Of a stretch of DNA of 64,000 nt, positions 28,488-35,967 are shown one piece after another; within the stretch, counting starts at the first letter, position 1, and each line of letters starts with the position of its first letter. A program made the translations under genes and the position numbers. The DNA lies in assembly GCF_900091435.1 (NCBI RefSeq), contig NZ_FMCS01000006.1, forward strand, positions 274,057 through 338,056, written 5' to 3'. This stretch comes from Micromonospora chaiyaphumensis. Lineage in GTDB: Bacteria; Actinomycetota; Actinomycetes; Mycobacteriales; Micromonosporaceae. The notes under the pieces are model-generated. The model was given only the letters and a program-made list of their open reading frames with translations. It made no database searches and was not told the origin of the DNA.

Positions 28488-28517
28488 GGGCCGCCGCCGG
28501 AGATCCGGTGGCGGCCC
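28488..28517 (+). terminator. Hairpin between yidC and jag
   Basis: Arms GGGCCGCCGCCGG (28488-28500) and CCGGTGGCGGCCC (28505-28517) pair throughout with one G-T; loop AGAT; no U-tract. The following 178 bases to jag hold no gene. Could attenuate rather than end transcription. Confidence 0.4.
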
Positions 28518-28695
28518 GTTCCGGCCCCGAGCTGCCACCGAGAAGGTCGGCGCCGGGCCGGAACCGCCGCGCGGAGCGCGGTCACGGGCGAAACTGGCCC
28601 GTACAGACGTGCCCGAGGGCACCGGCGAACCTCCCGCCGGCCCCGGGAAACCAGCGGACCCGACGGTCCGGCCGAGCGAGTACGGAGATGAGACC

Positions 28696-29280
28696 GTGAC
28701 CGACACCAGCATCCCCAGCGCCGACCAGTCCCTGGACGAGGACACCGCGCCGGCCGCCACCACGGAGGAGGCCGAGGAGGCCCAGTCCGAGGCCCGGGAG
28801 AAGAAGGCACCCGCCGACAGCGACCTGTTCCGGCAGAGCGAGATCGCTGCCGACTACGTCGAGGGCCTGCTCGACATCCTCGACTACGACGGCGACATCG
28901 ATGAGCTGGTCTCCGGCGGCCGCCCGGTCGTCGAGGTGGTCGGCGCTCGCCTGCAGAACCTGGTCGGCCAGCGCGGCGCCACCCTGGAGGCGCTGCAGGA
29001 GCTGGCCCGGCTGGCGGTGTTCCGGCAGACCGGTTCGCCGAGCCGCCTGCTGCTCGACGTGGGCGGCTACCGCGCCGCCCGCCGCAAGGAGCTGGCCGCC
29101 GTCGCCAAGAACGCGGTGGAGAAGGTCAAGGAGCACGGCGAGCCGGTGCGCCTGGAGCCGATGTCCGCGTTCGAGCGCAAGTGCGTGCACGACGTGGTCA
29201 ACGCGATGAGCGGCGTGGAGAGCGAGTCCGAGGGCGTCGAGCCGAACCGCCGCATCGTCGTCCGGCCGGTGACGGACTGA
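28696..29280 (+). CDS. jag: Jag/KhpB family RNA-binding protein (KH and R3H)
   Basis: 194 residues. Acidic head (1-50), then a KH-like domain with VVGARLQNLVGQRGATLEAL, then the R3H domain ending LEPMSAFERKCVHDVVN (R...H spacing as in the family). Partners of YidC and KhpA in RNA binding and cell-envelope control. GTG 28696 with GGAGATGAG upstream; the large overlapping frame from 27517 is a shadow of yidC. Confidence 0.92.
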   Translation: MTDTSIPSADQSLDEDTAPAATTEEAEEAQSEAREKKAPADSDLFRQSEIAADYVEGLLDILDYDGDIDELVSGGRPVVEVVGARLQNLVGQRGATLEALQELARLAVFRQTGSPSRLLLDVGGYRAARRKELAAVAKNAVEKVKEHGEPVRLEPMSAFERKCVHDVVNAMSGVESESEGVEPNRRIVVRPVTD

Positions 29281-29285
29281 CGGAG

Positions 29286-30662
29286 GTGGCCTCCGACGAG
29301 ACGACGGCGGGTGCCGTTGCCGGCCCGGGCGGTACGCCGCCCGGGCCGTCGCCTGTCCACGGCGACCCGACCGTCGACCCGGTCTTCTCCGAGGGCGACG
29401 GCCCGGTCGACCCCACCTTCTCCGGTGAGCCCGCGTTCTCCGGCGAGACTCCCTTCTCCGGTGAACCCGCGTTCTCGGGGGAGGCGGTGACCGCCGGCGA
29501 GCCGGTTCCGGTGACGGGCGAGCATGTCGTCGCGGCCCACCCGGCCGCCGAGGTGACGCCGGCCTTCTCCGGGGAGTCGGAGGGGCGGGCCGAGCCGTCG
29601 GCGCGGGAGGAGTCCGTTGCCCCGGTGGGCGCGGTCGACCCGGTGTTTGCCGAGCCCACCCCGGTGGTTGCGGTCGACCCGGTGGTTGCCGAGCCCGCCC
29701 CCGTGGGCCCTGAGCGATCCCCCGCGGACCACCAGCCTTCCTCCGAGGGCCGTGGGCCGTCCGCCGCGGGCCGTGGGCCGTCCGCCGCGGGCCGCGAGGT
29801 CGAGGCCGGCGGCCGCGAGGTGGACGACCTGCCGTCCGGTGGCCGAAGCAACGCCGATCCGACCCGCGCGCTTCCGTCTCCTGTGGACGGTGCGAGCGGA
29901 TCATCCGGCGACCAGCCCTCCGCTGCGGGTGCGACGTTGCCACCCGAACTGGCGGAGGCTGCCCGTGCCCTCTTCGGCGACCGGCTCGACCTGGCCGCCG
30001 CGTACGCCGAACTGCTGGCCACGGACGGTGTGGTGCGCGGCCTGATCGGCCCCCGCGAGACGCCCCGGCTCTGGGACCGGCACCTGCTCAACTGCGCGGC
30101 GATGGCCGAGCGGATCCCGGAGGGCGCCAGCCTGATCGACGTCGGCTCCGGGGCCGGCCTGCCCGGCCTGGTGCTGGCGATCGCGCGGCCCGACCTCACG
30201 GTGACCCTGGTCGAGCCGCTCGCCCGGCGCACCGCCTTCCTCATCGAGGCGGTGCAGCAACTGGGGCTGACCAGATGCGTCCGGGTGTTCCGCGGGCGCG
30301 CCGAGGAGGCCGCCGCCGGCTCCCGGGACCGGGAGCCGCTGACTGCCGACATCGTCACCGCGCGCGCGGTGGCCCCGCTGGACCGGCTTGCCGCCTGGTG
30401 CCTTCCGCTGGCGGTGCCCGGTGGCCGGCTGGTGGCGCTCAAGGGTGCCTCCGCCGCCGAGGAGATCGCCGAGCACGCCGCCGCGGTGGCGCGGCTCGGC
30501 GGGGGCGAGCCGGAGCTGCACCGGTGCGGGGTCGACGTGATCGACCCACCCGCGACGGTGATCGAGGTGGTTCGCGAGCGGGTGGTCGGTCCGGCCAGAA
30601 AGAAGGGGCCGAAGCGCTCGCGGGGCGGCCGACGCCGGGGCGCGCAGGGCCGGGATCGCTGA
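29286..30662 (+). CDS. rsmG: 16S rRNA (guanine527-N7)-methyltransferase with long N-terminal extension
   Basis: Methylates G527 of 16S rRNA using SAM; loss gives low-level streptomycin resistance in other bacteria. The catalytic domain is the last 240 residues: LPPELAEAARALFGDRL, the SAM loop LIDVGSGAGLPGLVLA, and VTARAVAPLDRLAAW. Ahead of it lies about 220 residues of low complexity with FSGEPAFSGE and GRGPSAAGRGPSAAG repeats. The start is open: GTG 29286 (6 bases after jag, whole extension), or GTG 29883 / TTG 29937, giving the normal 240 to 260 residues. Ends KRSRGGRRRGAQGRDR, a basic tail. Confidence 0.88.
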   Translation: MASDETTAGAVAGPGGTPPGPSPVHGDPTVDPVFSEGDGPVDPTFSGEPAFSGETPFSGEPAFSGEAVTAGEPVPVTGEHVVAAHPAAEVTPAFSGESEGRAEPSAREESVAPVGAVDPVFAEPTPVVAVDPVVAEPAPVGPERSPADHQPSSEGRGPSAAGRGPSAAGREVEAGGREVDDLPSGGRSNADPTRALPSPVDGASGSSGDQPSAAGATLPPELAEAARALFGDRLDLAAAYAELLATDGVVRGLIGPRETPRLWDRHLLNCAAMAERIPEGASLIDVGSGAGLPGLVLAIARPDLTVTLVEPLARRTAFLIEAVQQLGLTRCVRVFRGRAEEAAAGSRDREPLTADIVTARAVAPLDRLAAWCLPLAVPGGRLVALKGASAAEEIAEHAAAVARLGGGEPELHRCGVDVIDPPATVIEVVRERVVGPARKKGPKRSRGGRRRGAQGRDR

Positions 30663-30910
30663 CGCCCCAAGGCTTTCCCGACGCCCGTCCGGTCGTTGGT
30701 CCGAATGGGCGTGAGCTGATCGATCAGAACCCGACGTGGACCCGCTGCGCCCGTCGGCCGTAGGCTGGCCGCGCGCCGATAGTGTGGAGCGGCGGTGCCG
30801 GGCGGCACCCGAACCGGACCGTTCCCACCGGGCCGGTGACGCCGCGCGGCGAGCGCGGGGGCCTGAGAGACGGGTGCGGACCGACCATCCGGAGCGGGCA
30901 GGGATGACAG

Positions 30911-32278
30911 GTGCATGACGACGGCAGGTACGACGATCCGCGGGTGACCGGGCCAGGCGAGCGACCCTCCGCCACCGGCCCCGTTTCACGTGAAACCAAC
31001 TTCGAGGGCTGGCCGCCGAGCGGTGAGCCCCACGACCCGTCCACGCGTCCGCCGGACTGTGAGCCGGTGGTGCGCCGGGACGTACCCCAGGCCGGCGCCG
31101 TGCGTCCTACCTCGTCCGTGCCGGCGAACGTCCCGCCGGCCCGGGATCCGCACGACCCGAACGGCGGCCCGGCCAACGCACCCGCCTCCCGTCCGGCCCC
31201 GGTACGCGGAAACGCCGCGGTCCCCGCGCGCTACGAGCCGCAGCCGCCGGCGGTGGCCGTGCCGCAGCAGCCGACACCGGAGACCGCACCGGACGTGGCG
31301 GCTGGCGCGGTCGCACCGTCCGACACGCCACCGGCTGCCGGCTACGGCGCCGAAGCCCCGGCGAGCACGTACGTTTCACGTGAAACCCCGACGCGCGAAG
31401 AGGATGACCCACCGTTGGCTATGGAGGCTATGCGCGCCGTGCAGATCCTGAACCCCAGTGGTGAGGTCACCATGCCTCGCCCCGAACGGACCCGGGTGAT
31501 GTGCGTCGCCAACCAGAAGGGTGGCGTCGGCAAGACCACGACCACGGTGAACCTGGCGGTGGCGCTCGCCCTGCACGGCAACCGGGTGCTCGTGGTCGAC
31601 CTCGACCCGCAGGGCAACGCCTCCACCGGGCTCAACGTGCCGCACCATACCGGGGTGCCGGACGTCTACGACTGCCTGATCGACAGCGTGCCGCTGGAGG
31701 AGGTGGCCCAGGCCGTCGAGGGAATCCCGAACCTGTGGTGCGTGCCGGCCACCATCGACCTCGCGGGCGCCGAGATCGAGCTGGTCTCCGTGGTCGCCCG
31801 GGAGTCCCGGCTGGCGCGGGCCATTGCCGCCTACCCGGGGCACTTCGACTACGTCTTCATCGACTGCCCGCCCTCGCTCGGCCTGCTCACCGTCAACGCG
31901 TTGGTCGCCGCGCAGGAGGTGCTGATCCCCATCCAGTGCGAGTACTACGCGCTGGAGGGTCTCAACCAGCTGATCCAGAACATCAATCTGGTTCGGCAGC
32001 ACCTCAACCCGAAGCTCGAGGTCTCCACGATCCTGCTCACCATGTACGACCGCCGTACCCGGCTGGCCGACGCGGTGGAGCAGGACGTCCGGAACCACTT
32101 CGGGGACAAGGTGCTCGAGGCCGTGATCCCCCGGAACGTGCGGGTCTCCGAGGCGCCCAGCTACGGGCAGTCCGTGATGACCTACGATCCCGGTTCGCGG
32201 GGGGCCACGAGTTACTTCGAGGCCGCTCAGGAAATTGCCGAGCGAGGCGTCAAGGAGCCGGTGAGCCGGAATGCGTAG
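30911..32278 (+). CDS. parA: Chromosome partitioning ATPase ParA (Soj)
   Basis: Walker-type ATPase that moves ParB-parS complexes of the origin region. Up to 455 residues: a Pro/Ala-rich head of about 170, then the ParA core from RVMCVANQKGGVGKTTTTVN with deviant Walker A K203-GGVG-K208-T, FIDCPPSLGLLT, and QCEYYALEGL. Two parS sites lie inside the head and are read as VSRET. GTG 30911 gives the full length; TTG 31415 or ATG 31421 (285 residues) would leave both parS sites in the leader. A similar VSRET head occurs in Streptomyces ParA to my knowledge. Followed by parB after 27 bases. Confidence 0.95.
   Translation: MHDDGRYDDPRVTGPGERPSATGPVSRETNFEGWPPSGEPHDPSTRPPDCEPVVRRDVPQAGAVRPTSSVPANVPPARDPHDPNGGPANAPASRPAPVRGNAAVPARYEPQPPAVAVPQQPTPETAPDVAAGAVAPSDTPPAAGYGAEAPASTYVSRETPTREEDDPPLAMEAMRAVQILNPSGEVTMPRPERTRVMCVANQKGGVGKTTTTVNLAVALALHGNRVLVVDLDPQGNASTGLNVPHHTGVPDVYDCLIDSVPLEEVAQAVEGIPNLWCVPATIDLAGAEIELVSVVARESRLARAIAAYPGHFDYVFIDCPPSLGLLTVNALVAAQEVLIPIQCEYYALEGLNQLIQNINLVRQHLNPKLEVSTILLTMYDRRTRLADAVEQDVRNHFGDKVLEAVIPRNVRVSEAPSYGQSVMTYDPGSRGATSYFEAAQEIAERGVKEPVSRNA
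30983..30996. other. parS: parS site 1 (inside parA frame)
   Basis: Perfect GTTTCACGTGAAAC, the ParB recognition palindrome, near codon 25 of the long parA frame. Confidence 0.95.
31373..31386. other. parS: parS site 2 (inside parA frame)
   Basis: Perfect GTTTCACGTGAAAC, 29 to 35 bases before the alternative parA starts at 31415 and 31421. Confidence 0.95.
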
Positions 32279-32305
32279 TGCGGAGAAGTCGCTGGGAGGC
32301 GTCGC

Positions 32306-33361
32306 ATGAAGAACCGTCCTCGCGGCGGTCTGGGCCGAGGGCTCGGCGCCCTCATCCCCACCGGGCCCGTGCCGGGCAGCACCCCGGCGACCGCCGAACC
32401 CGAGAACGGTACGGCGCCGGCCGTTCCGGCCGCCCCCGTCGCCGGCGCGGCGGCGGCAGTGACCGGGGCCGTGGGTCCCGGCGACACGCCCGCACCGGCG
32501 ACCCCCGCCATCGAGCCGGAGCCGCAACTGAGCCCGGTCCCCGGAGCCCGCTTCGCCGAGATCCCGGTCGACAGCATCGTGCCGAACCCCAAGCAGCCCC
32601 GGCACGTCTTCGACGAGGAGGCGCTGGAGGAGTTGAAGACCTCCATCCAGGAGGTGGGCTTCCTCCAGCCGATCGTCGTCCGGCAGCTCGACAGCGAGAA
32701 GTACGAACTCGTCATGGGCGAGCGGCGCTGGCGCGCGGCCCAGGCGGTCGGCCGGGAGAGCATCCCCGCCATCGTCCGGGACACCAAGGACGACGCGATG
32801 CTCCGGGACGCGCTGCTCGAGAACATCCACCGGGCGAACCTCAACCCGCTCGAAGAGGCCGCCGCGTACCAGCAGCTGCTGGAGGAGTTCGGCGCGACCC
32901 ACGAGGAACTGGCCCGCCGGATCGGCCGCAGCCGGCCGCAGATCTCCAACACCATCCGGCTCATGAACCTGCCGGCCCAGGTGCAGCGCCGGGTCGCCGC
33001 CGGGGTGCTCTCCGCCGGCCACGCCCGCGCCCTGCTCAGCCTCGACGACTCCGAGGCGCAGGAGCAGCTCGCCAAGCGCATCGTCGCCGAGGGCATCTCC
33101 GTACGCGCCACCGAGGAGCTGGTGGCCCTGGCGCTCGCCGACGGCCCCGCGAAGGCCCCGGCCGCGAAGCGCCGGCCGAAGCCGCACGCGCCCGCGCTGA
33201 CGGACCTCGCCGACCGGCTCTCCGACCGCTTCGACACCCGGGTCAAGGTCGACATCGGCCGGAGCAAGGGCAAGATCACGATCGAGTTCGCGACGGTCGA
33301 CGACCTGGAGCGGATCGTCGGGATCATCGGTGTGGGGCAGGAGGAGCAGCCCGAGGAGTAG
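32306..33361 (+). CDS. parB: Chromosome partitioning protein ParB (Spo0J)
   Basis: 351-residue CTP-dependent DNA clamp that loads at parS. Starts KNRPRGGLGRGLGALIP, the ParA-stimulating N-terminus; a disordered Ala/Pro linker (20-75); the ParB/Srx domain with IVPNPKQPRHVFDEEALEEL, GERRWRAAQA (CTP motif) and ENIHRANLNPLEEA; the HTH LARRIGRSRPQISNTIRL that reads parS; and a C-terminal dimer domain ending DLERIVGIIGV. GGGAGG precedes the ATG. Operon with parA. Confidence 0.98.
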   Translation: MKNRPRGGLGRGLGALIPTGPVPGSTPATAEPENGTAPAVPAAPVAGAAAAVTGAVGPGDTPAPATPAIEPEPQLSPVPGARFAEIPVDSIVPNPKQPRHVFDEEALEELKTSIQEVGFLQPIVVRQLDSEKYELVMGERRWRAAQAVGRESIPAIVRDTKDDAMLRDALLENIHRANLNPLEEAAAYQQLLEEFGATHEELARRIGRSRPQISNTIRLMNLPAQVQRRVAAGVLSAGHARALLSLDDSEAQEQLAKRIVAEGISVRATEELVALALADGPAKAPAAKRRPKPHAPALTDLADRLSDRFDTRVKVDIGRSKGKITIEFATVDDLERIVGIIGVGQEEQPEE

Positions 33362-33376
33362 TCAGCCCCCGTCGCT

Positions 33377-33414
33377 CTCGGCCGCGTCGTCCCTCCGGGG
33401 GCGACGCGGCCGAG
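33377..33414 (+). terminator. Terminator of parAB
   Basis: Perfect 13-base stem CTCGGCCGCGTCG (33377-33389) with complement (33402-33414), 12-base loop, followed by TCGTTT. Starts 15 bases after the parB stop. Confidence 0.8.
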
Positions 33415-33763
33415 TCGTTTCCGGGCCGACCGGCCGCGGTGTTCGGGAGCGGGCGGGTCTGGTTGGTGGCGCGAAGGCGTGCTGCCTGCTCGAGGAGGCT
33501 CGTAAACCTGGCGTCCGGGCCATGGCGTCCGTGGCCCCCGGCGTCCATCGTCCCGGCGTCGGGCGTCCTGGCGTCCTCGCCATGGTTGGGCGCCGTCTTC
33601 GGGGCGGGTGACCTTGGTGGGTGCCGTTGCGGAGCAGGCGTGCGGGATGTCGACGCGGTGGCGGTGCGGCAGATGACCGCGGCTGTTGTGCTTCTCGCCG
33701 GCGGCTTTCCCATGGTCGGAGCAGGACCGTGCTGGTGGGATGGGCGCGGCATACTGGTCCGCC
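33415..33763. other. Gene-free stretch with a short degenerate GGCGTCC array
   Basis: 349 bases without a credible gene. Between 33510 and 33576 the heptamer GGCGTCC or a one-base variant appears six times at irregular 7 to 16-base steps. The rest is unremarkable. Presumed promoter of the MazG-like gene lies at the right end (CATACT at 33750-33755 is a weak -10). Confidence 0.4.
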
Positions 33764-34093
33764 ATGGACCTGGACGCGTATCAGCGCGCTGCTCTCCGCA
33801 CGGCCGCTCCCCGTGACAAGAGGAACGAGCTGCTTCACCTGGTGCTCGGACTGGTCGGCGAATCCGGCGAGATCGCCGAGAAGTTCAAGAAGTGGGTTCG
33901 CGACCTCGACAGCGACGAGTCACGGATCGACCGGGCCGACATCGCCAAGGAACTCGGTGACGTGCTCTGGTACGTGGCCGTGCTCGCCGACTACCTCGAT
34001 CTGTCGCTGGACGAGATCGCGGCGGCCAACCTTGCCAAACTGGCCAGCCGTCAAAGCCGTGGCCTGCTGGGCGGCAGCGGCGACAACCGCTGA
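33764..34093 (+). CDS. MazG-like nucleotide pyrophosphohydrolase
   Basis: 109 residues from ATG 33764 (MDLDAYQRAALRTA). All-alpha NTP-pyrophosphatase layout: LVLGLVGESGEIAEKFKKWV carries the E-x-x-E metal motif, IAKELGDVLWYVAVLADYL the E-x-x-D motif. It probably hydrolyses (d)NTPs or modified nucleotides, a housecleaning role. Sits alone between parS clusters. A longer upstream frame from 33686 lacks a ribosome site. Confidence 0.88.
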   Translation: MDLDAYQRAALRTAAPRDKRNELLHLVLGLVGESGEIAEKFKKWVRDLDSDESRIDRADIAKELGDVLWYVAVLADYLDLSLDEIAAANLAKLASRQSRGLLGGSGDNR

Positions 34094-34185
34094 GCCAGAG
34101 GGCTCTCTGTCTGGCTGTCGAGCTGGCTCGAGGCGGGTGTGGGCGGTCGCCGGTCTACCGCCGCAGCGGCAATCCCCGCGCCTCC

Positions 34186-34199
34186 GTTTCACGTGAAAC
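34186..34199. other. parS: parS site 3
   Basis: Perfect GTTTCACGTGAAAC, intergenic, 93 bases after the MazG-like stop. Confidence 0.95.
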
Positions 34200-34797
34200 G
34201 AAACGGAGGAGAGTGCGTTGGGCCCGGGCAGCGCCGGGGCGTCGGAATGTCGGCCGGTTGCGGAGGCCCCGGGGTCGCCCGGCCCGATGTCGACCGGCGG
34301 ACCGCTCACCCGGTGCGCTCGTGGGCCGCTCTCGTCAATCGGGTGCCGCTCACTCGGCTCCAGCCGGTGCGCCTCGTAGGTTCGGCCGTGTCTCCTCCTC
34401 ACAGACAATCCGGCTGTCACTCGTGCAAGCCGCCGTGCGGCCGCCCGCGTCGCTGCCGATGTTCCTCGCGCCGGATGCCATCCGGCGCGTTTGGACGTCT
34501 CTCGACGGCGGGCTCCGCCGCAGAAGTGGTTCATCCGGAGCGCTGTGAGCGTCCTGGAACCGTCTTTCGTCCCTGCGCCCTCTGGGGTGCGGACTCGCGA
34601 CCATCACCCGTCTCAGAGGCGCTGAGCGGGATCACCGGGTGGTGTTCCACCGCGGGCCAACCGCATCGCCGCTCCGCCGTGTGTCGGGCGTCGCGAAACC
34701 GAGCGAGCCGTCGTCCAGAGGTGCCGGGATCCTCAGGCGTTCCGCCGTCGGCGAGGTCGTGAGACGAAGCGGCGATTCGCGCTTGGCCGGTCCTGGG

Positions 34798-35130
34798 ACC
34801 GCCGAGCGCCTAGCGCCGAGCGCCGACCCCGACCGCCAGCGCCGACCACTGAGTTGCGACCGCTGACCACCGGGCCGCCGACCGCCGAGCCGCCGACCAC
34901 CCACCACCGACCGCCGAGCAGCGTGCGGCGAGCACTGAGCCGCCGACCGCCGGGCCGCGGAGCACCGAGCACCGAGCCGCTGACCGCCGTGCCGCCAACC
35001 CTCGTGCCGTCGAGCACCGACCGCCGAGCGCCGAACGCCAACCTGAGCGCCGAGCACCGAGCCGAGCGTCGAGCCGCCGAGCGTCGACCGCTGAGCGCTG
35101 TGGGCCGAGCCGTCAAGCCGCCGAGCGGGT
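34798..35130. repeat. Degenerate tandem array of CCGCCGAGC-like units
   Basis: About 330 bases built from short variants such as GCCGAGC, GCCGACC, GCCGACCGCC, GAGCACC in steps of 7 to 10 bases, without a strict period. The plus strand is A/C/G-rich with few T. Read on the minus strand in one frame it gives Ala-Arg-Arg-Ser and Leu-Gly-Gly repeats, but codon variety and composition do not support translation. Confidence 0.7.
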
Positions 35131-35456
35131 GGCGCGGCAGAACATCTCTGGGCCGCGGGCACCTCCGCATTGTTCGCGATGCGCAACTCCTCGTTGGCCG
35201 CCCGGCGTTGCCGCCCAGGGCCCGGCAGCCCTGGCCCTTCGTTGCTGTCCGGCAGCGCCCTACCCGTGCCGCGGCTTAGAAGCCGACTTCTCTGGGCCGG
35301 GCCGGGATGCTCCTTGAGCGGGCCAGGACCCGCTGCCGTCCGGCCCGGGCCCTCTCTAGTCATGCCGGCCCACAGCCCGCCGTGTAACCGCACCGGCTCC
35401 CCAGTTCACCAACTGAGTGTCTGCCCGCAGACAGCCATCTCTCCCCGCCATCCGTT

Positions 35457-35470
35457 GTTTCACGTGAAAC
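35457..35470. other. parS: parS site 4
   Basis: Perfect GTTTCACGTGAAAC in intergenic DNA. Confidence 0.95.
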
Positions 35471-35595
35471 CCGTCAACCCGCTCACCGTCAGCCGAAGCA
35501 CGATTGCGGCACCGCAGCGAACACGCCGGTCCATCCGCCCGGCGGATCTCACCGCCCACCGCACCGCCGAGTTGGAAGCGCCGACACGGCGTGCG

Positions 35596-35609
35596 GTTTC
35601 ACGTGAAAC
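35596..35609. other. parS: parS site 5
   Basis: Perfect GTTTCACGTGAAAC, 139 bases from site 4. Confidence 0.95.
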
Positions 35610-35757
35610 ACAACACCCTCCCGCCATCCACCGATCCGCCGCCGCGACCGCGCAGACGAATCTGCGGGAGCAACGGAACGACCCAGTGCCGATCGTCGAC
35701 TCGCTCGTTGGGAAGGAAGGATCGAGCCCTCCAGGCACCGTCGAGACCGACCCCCGG

Positions 35758-35898
35758 TTATCCACAGTCGTTTTCCACAGGCGCTCCCCGTTTCACGTGA
35801 AACACCGCGCGGAAACCCTTGCTGAGCTGTGGATGACGCGCTGTGGTGGCTAGCTCAGCGGCCTGTGGACAACGCGGTGGACAACCGGTTGTGGATCG
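35758..35898. promoter_or_regulatory. DnaA-box cluster around parS site 6
   Basis: Perfect boxes at 35758-35766 (TTATCCACA, plus) and 35864-35872 (TTGTCCACA, minus); near matches at 35771-35779, 35828-35836, 35876-35884 and 35890-35898. parS site 6 lies among them. The density is comparable with a piece of oriC although the site is about 12 kb away and lacks an AT-rich element. Confidence 0.65.
35790..35803. other. parS: parS site 6
   Basis: Perfect GTTTCACGTGAAAC flanked on both sides by DnaA-box-like sequences. Confidence 0.95.
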
Positions 35899-35967
35899 AC
35901 GAGGAACGCTCAGCGCCTCGCCGCTCAAGTAGGGACAGGCGTCGCCAACTCGGTTAGGGTCAGCGTC

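Larger units (their letters stand above)
34094..35967. other. 1.9-kb gene-poor centromere-like region
   Basis: No frame here has the features of a real gene: the longer ones are repeat-derived or change character along their length, and none resembles a family. The stretch holds four parS sites (34186-34199, 35457-35470, 35596-35609, 35790-35803), a degenerate repeat array (34798-35130) and a DnaA-box cluster (35758-35898). It looks like dedicated noncoding segregation DNA, about 8 to 12 kb from oriC. Confidence 0.6.

Noticed and set aside
30860..30910. CTGAGAGA motif upstream of parA resembling part of a TPP riboswitch
   Set aside because: The second conserved thi-box half and the helices around it are absent, and parA is not a thiamin gene.
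33686..33763. 26-codon N-terminal extension of the MazG-like gene
   Set aside because: No ribosome site, composition unlike the family; ATG 33764 gives the normal length.
34632..35393. 253-codon minus-strand frame in the parS region with Ala-Arg-Arg-Ser repeats
   Set aside because: Translation of the degenerate DNA array; no ribosome site, no constant domain, several equivalent frames open at the same place.
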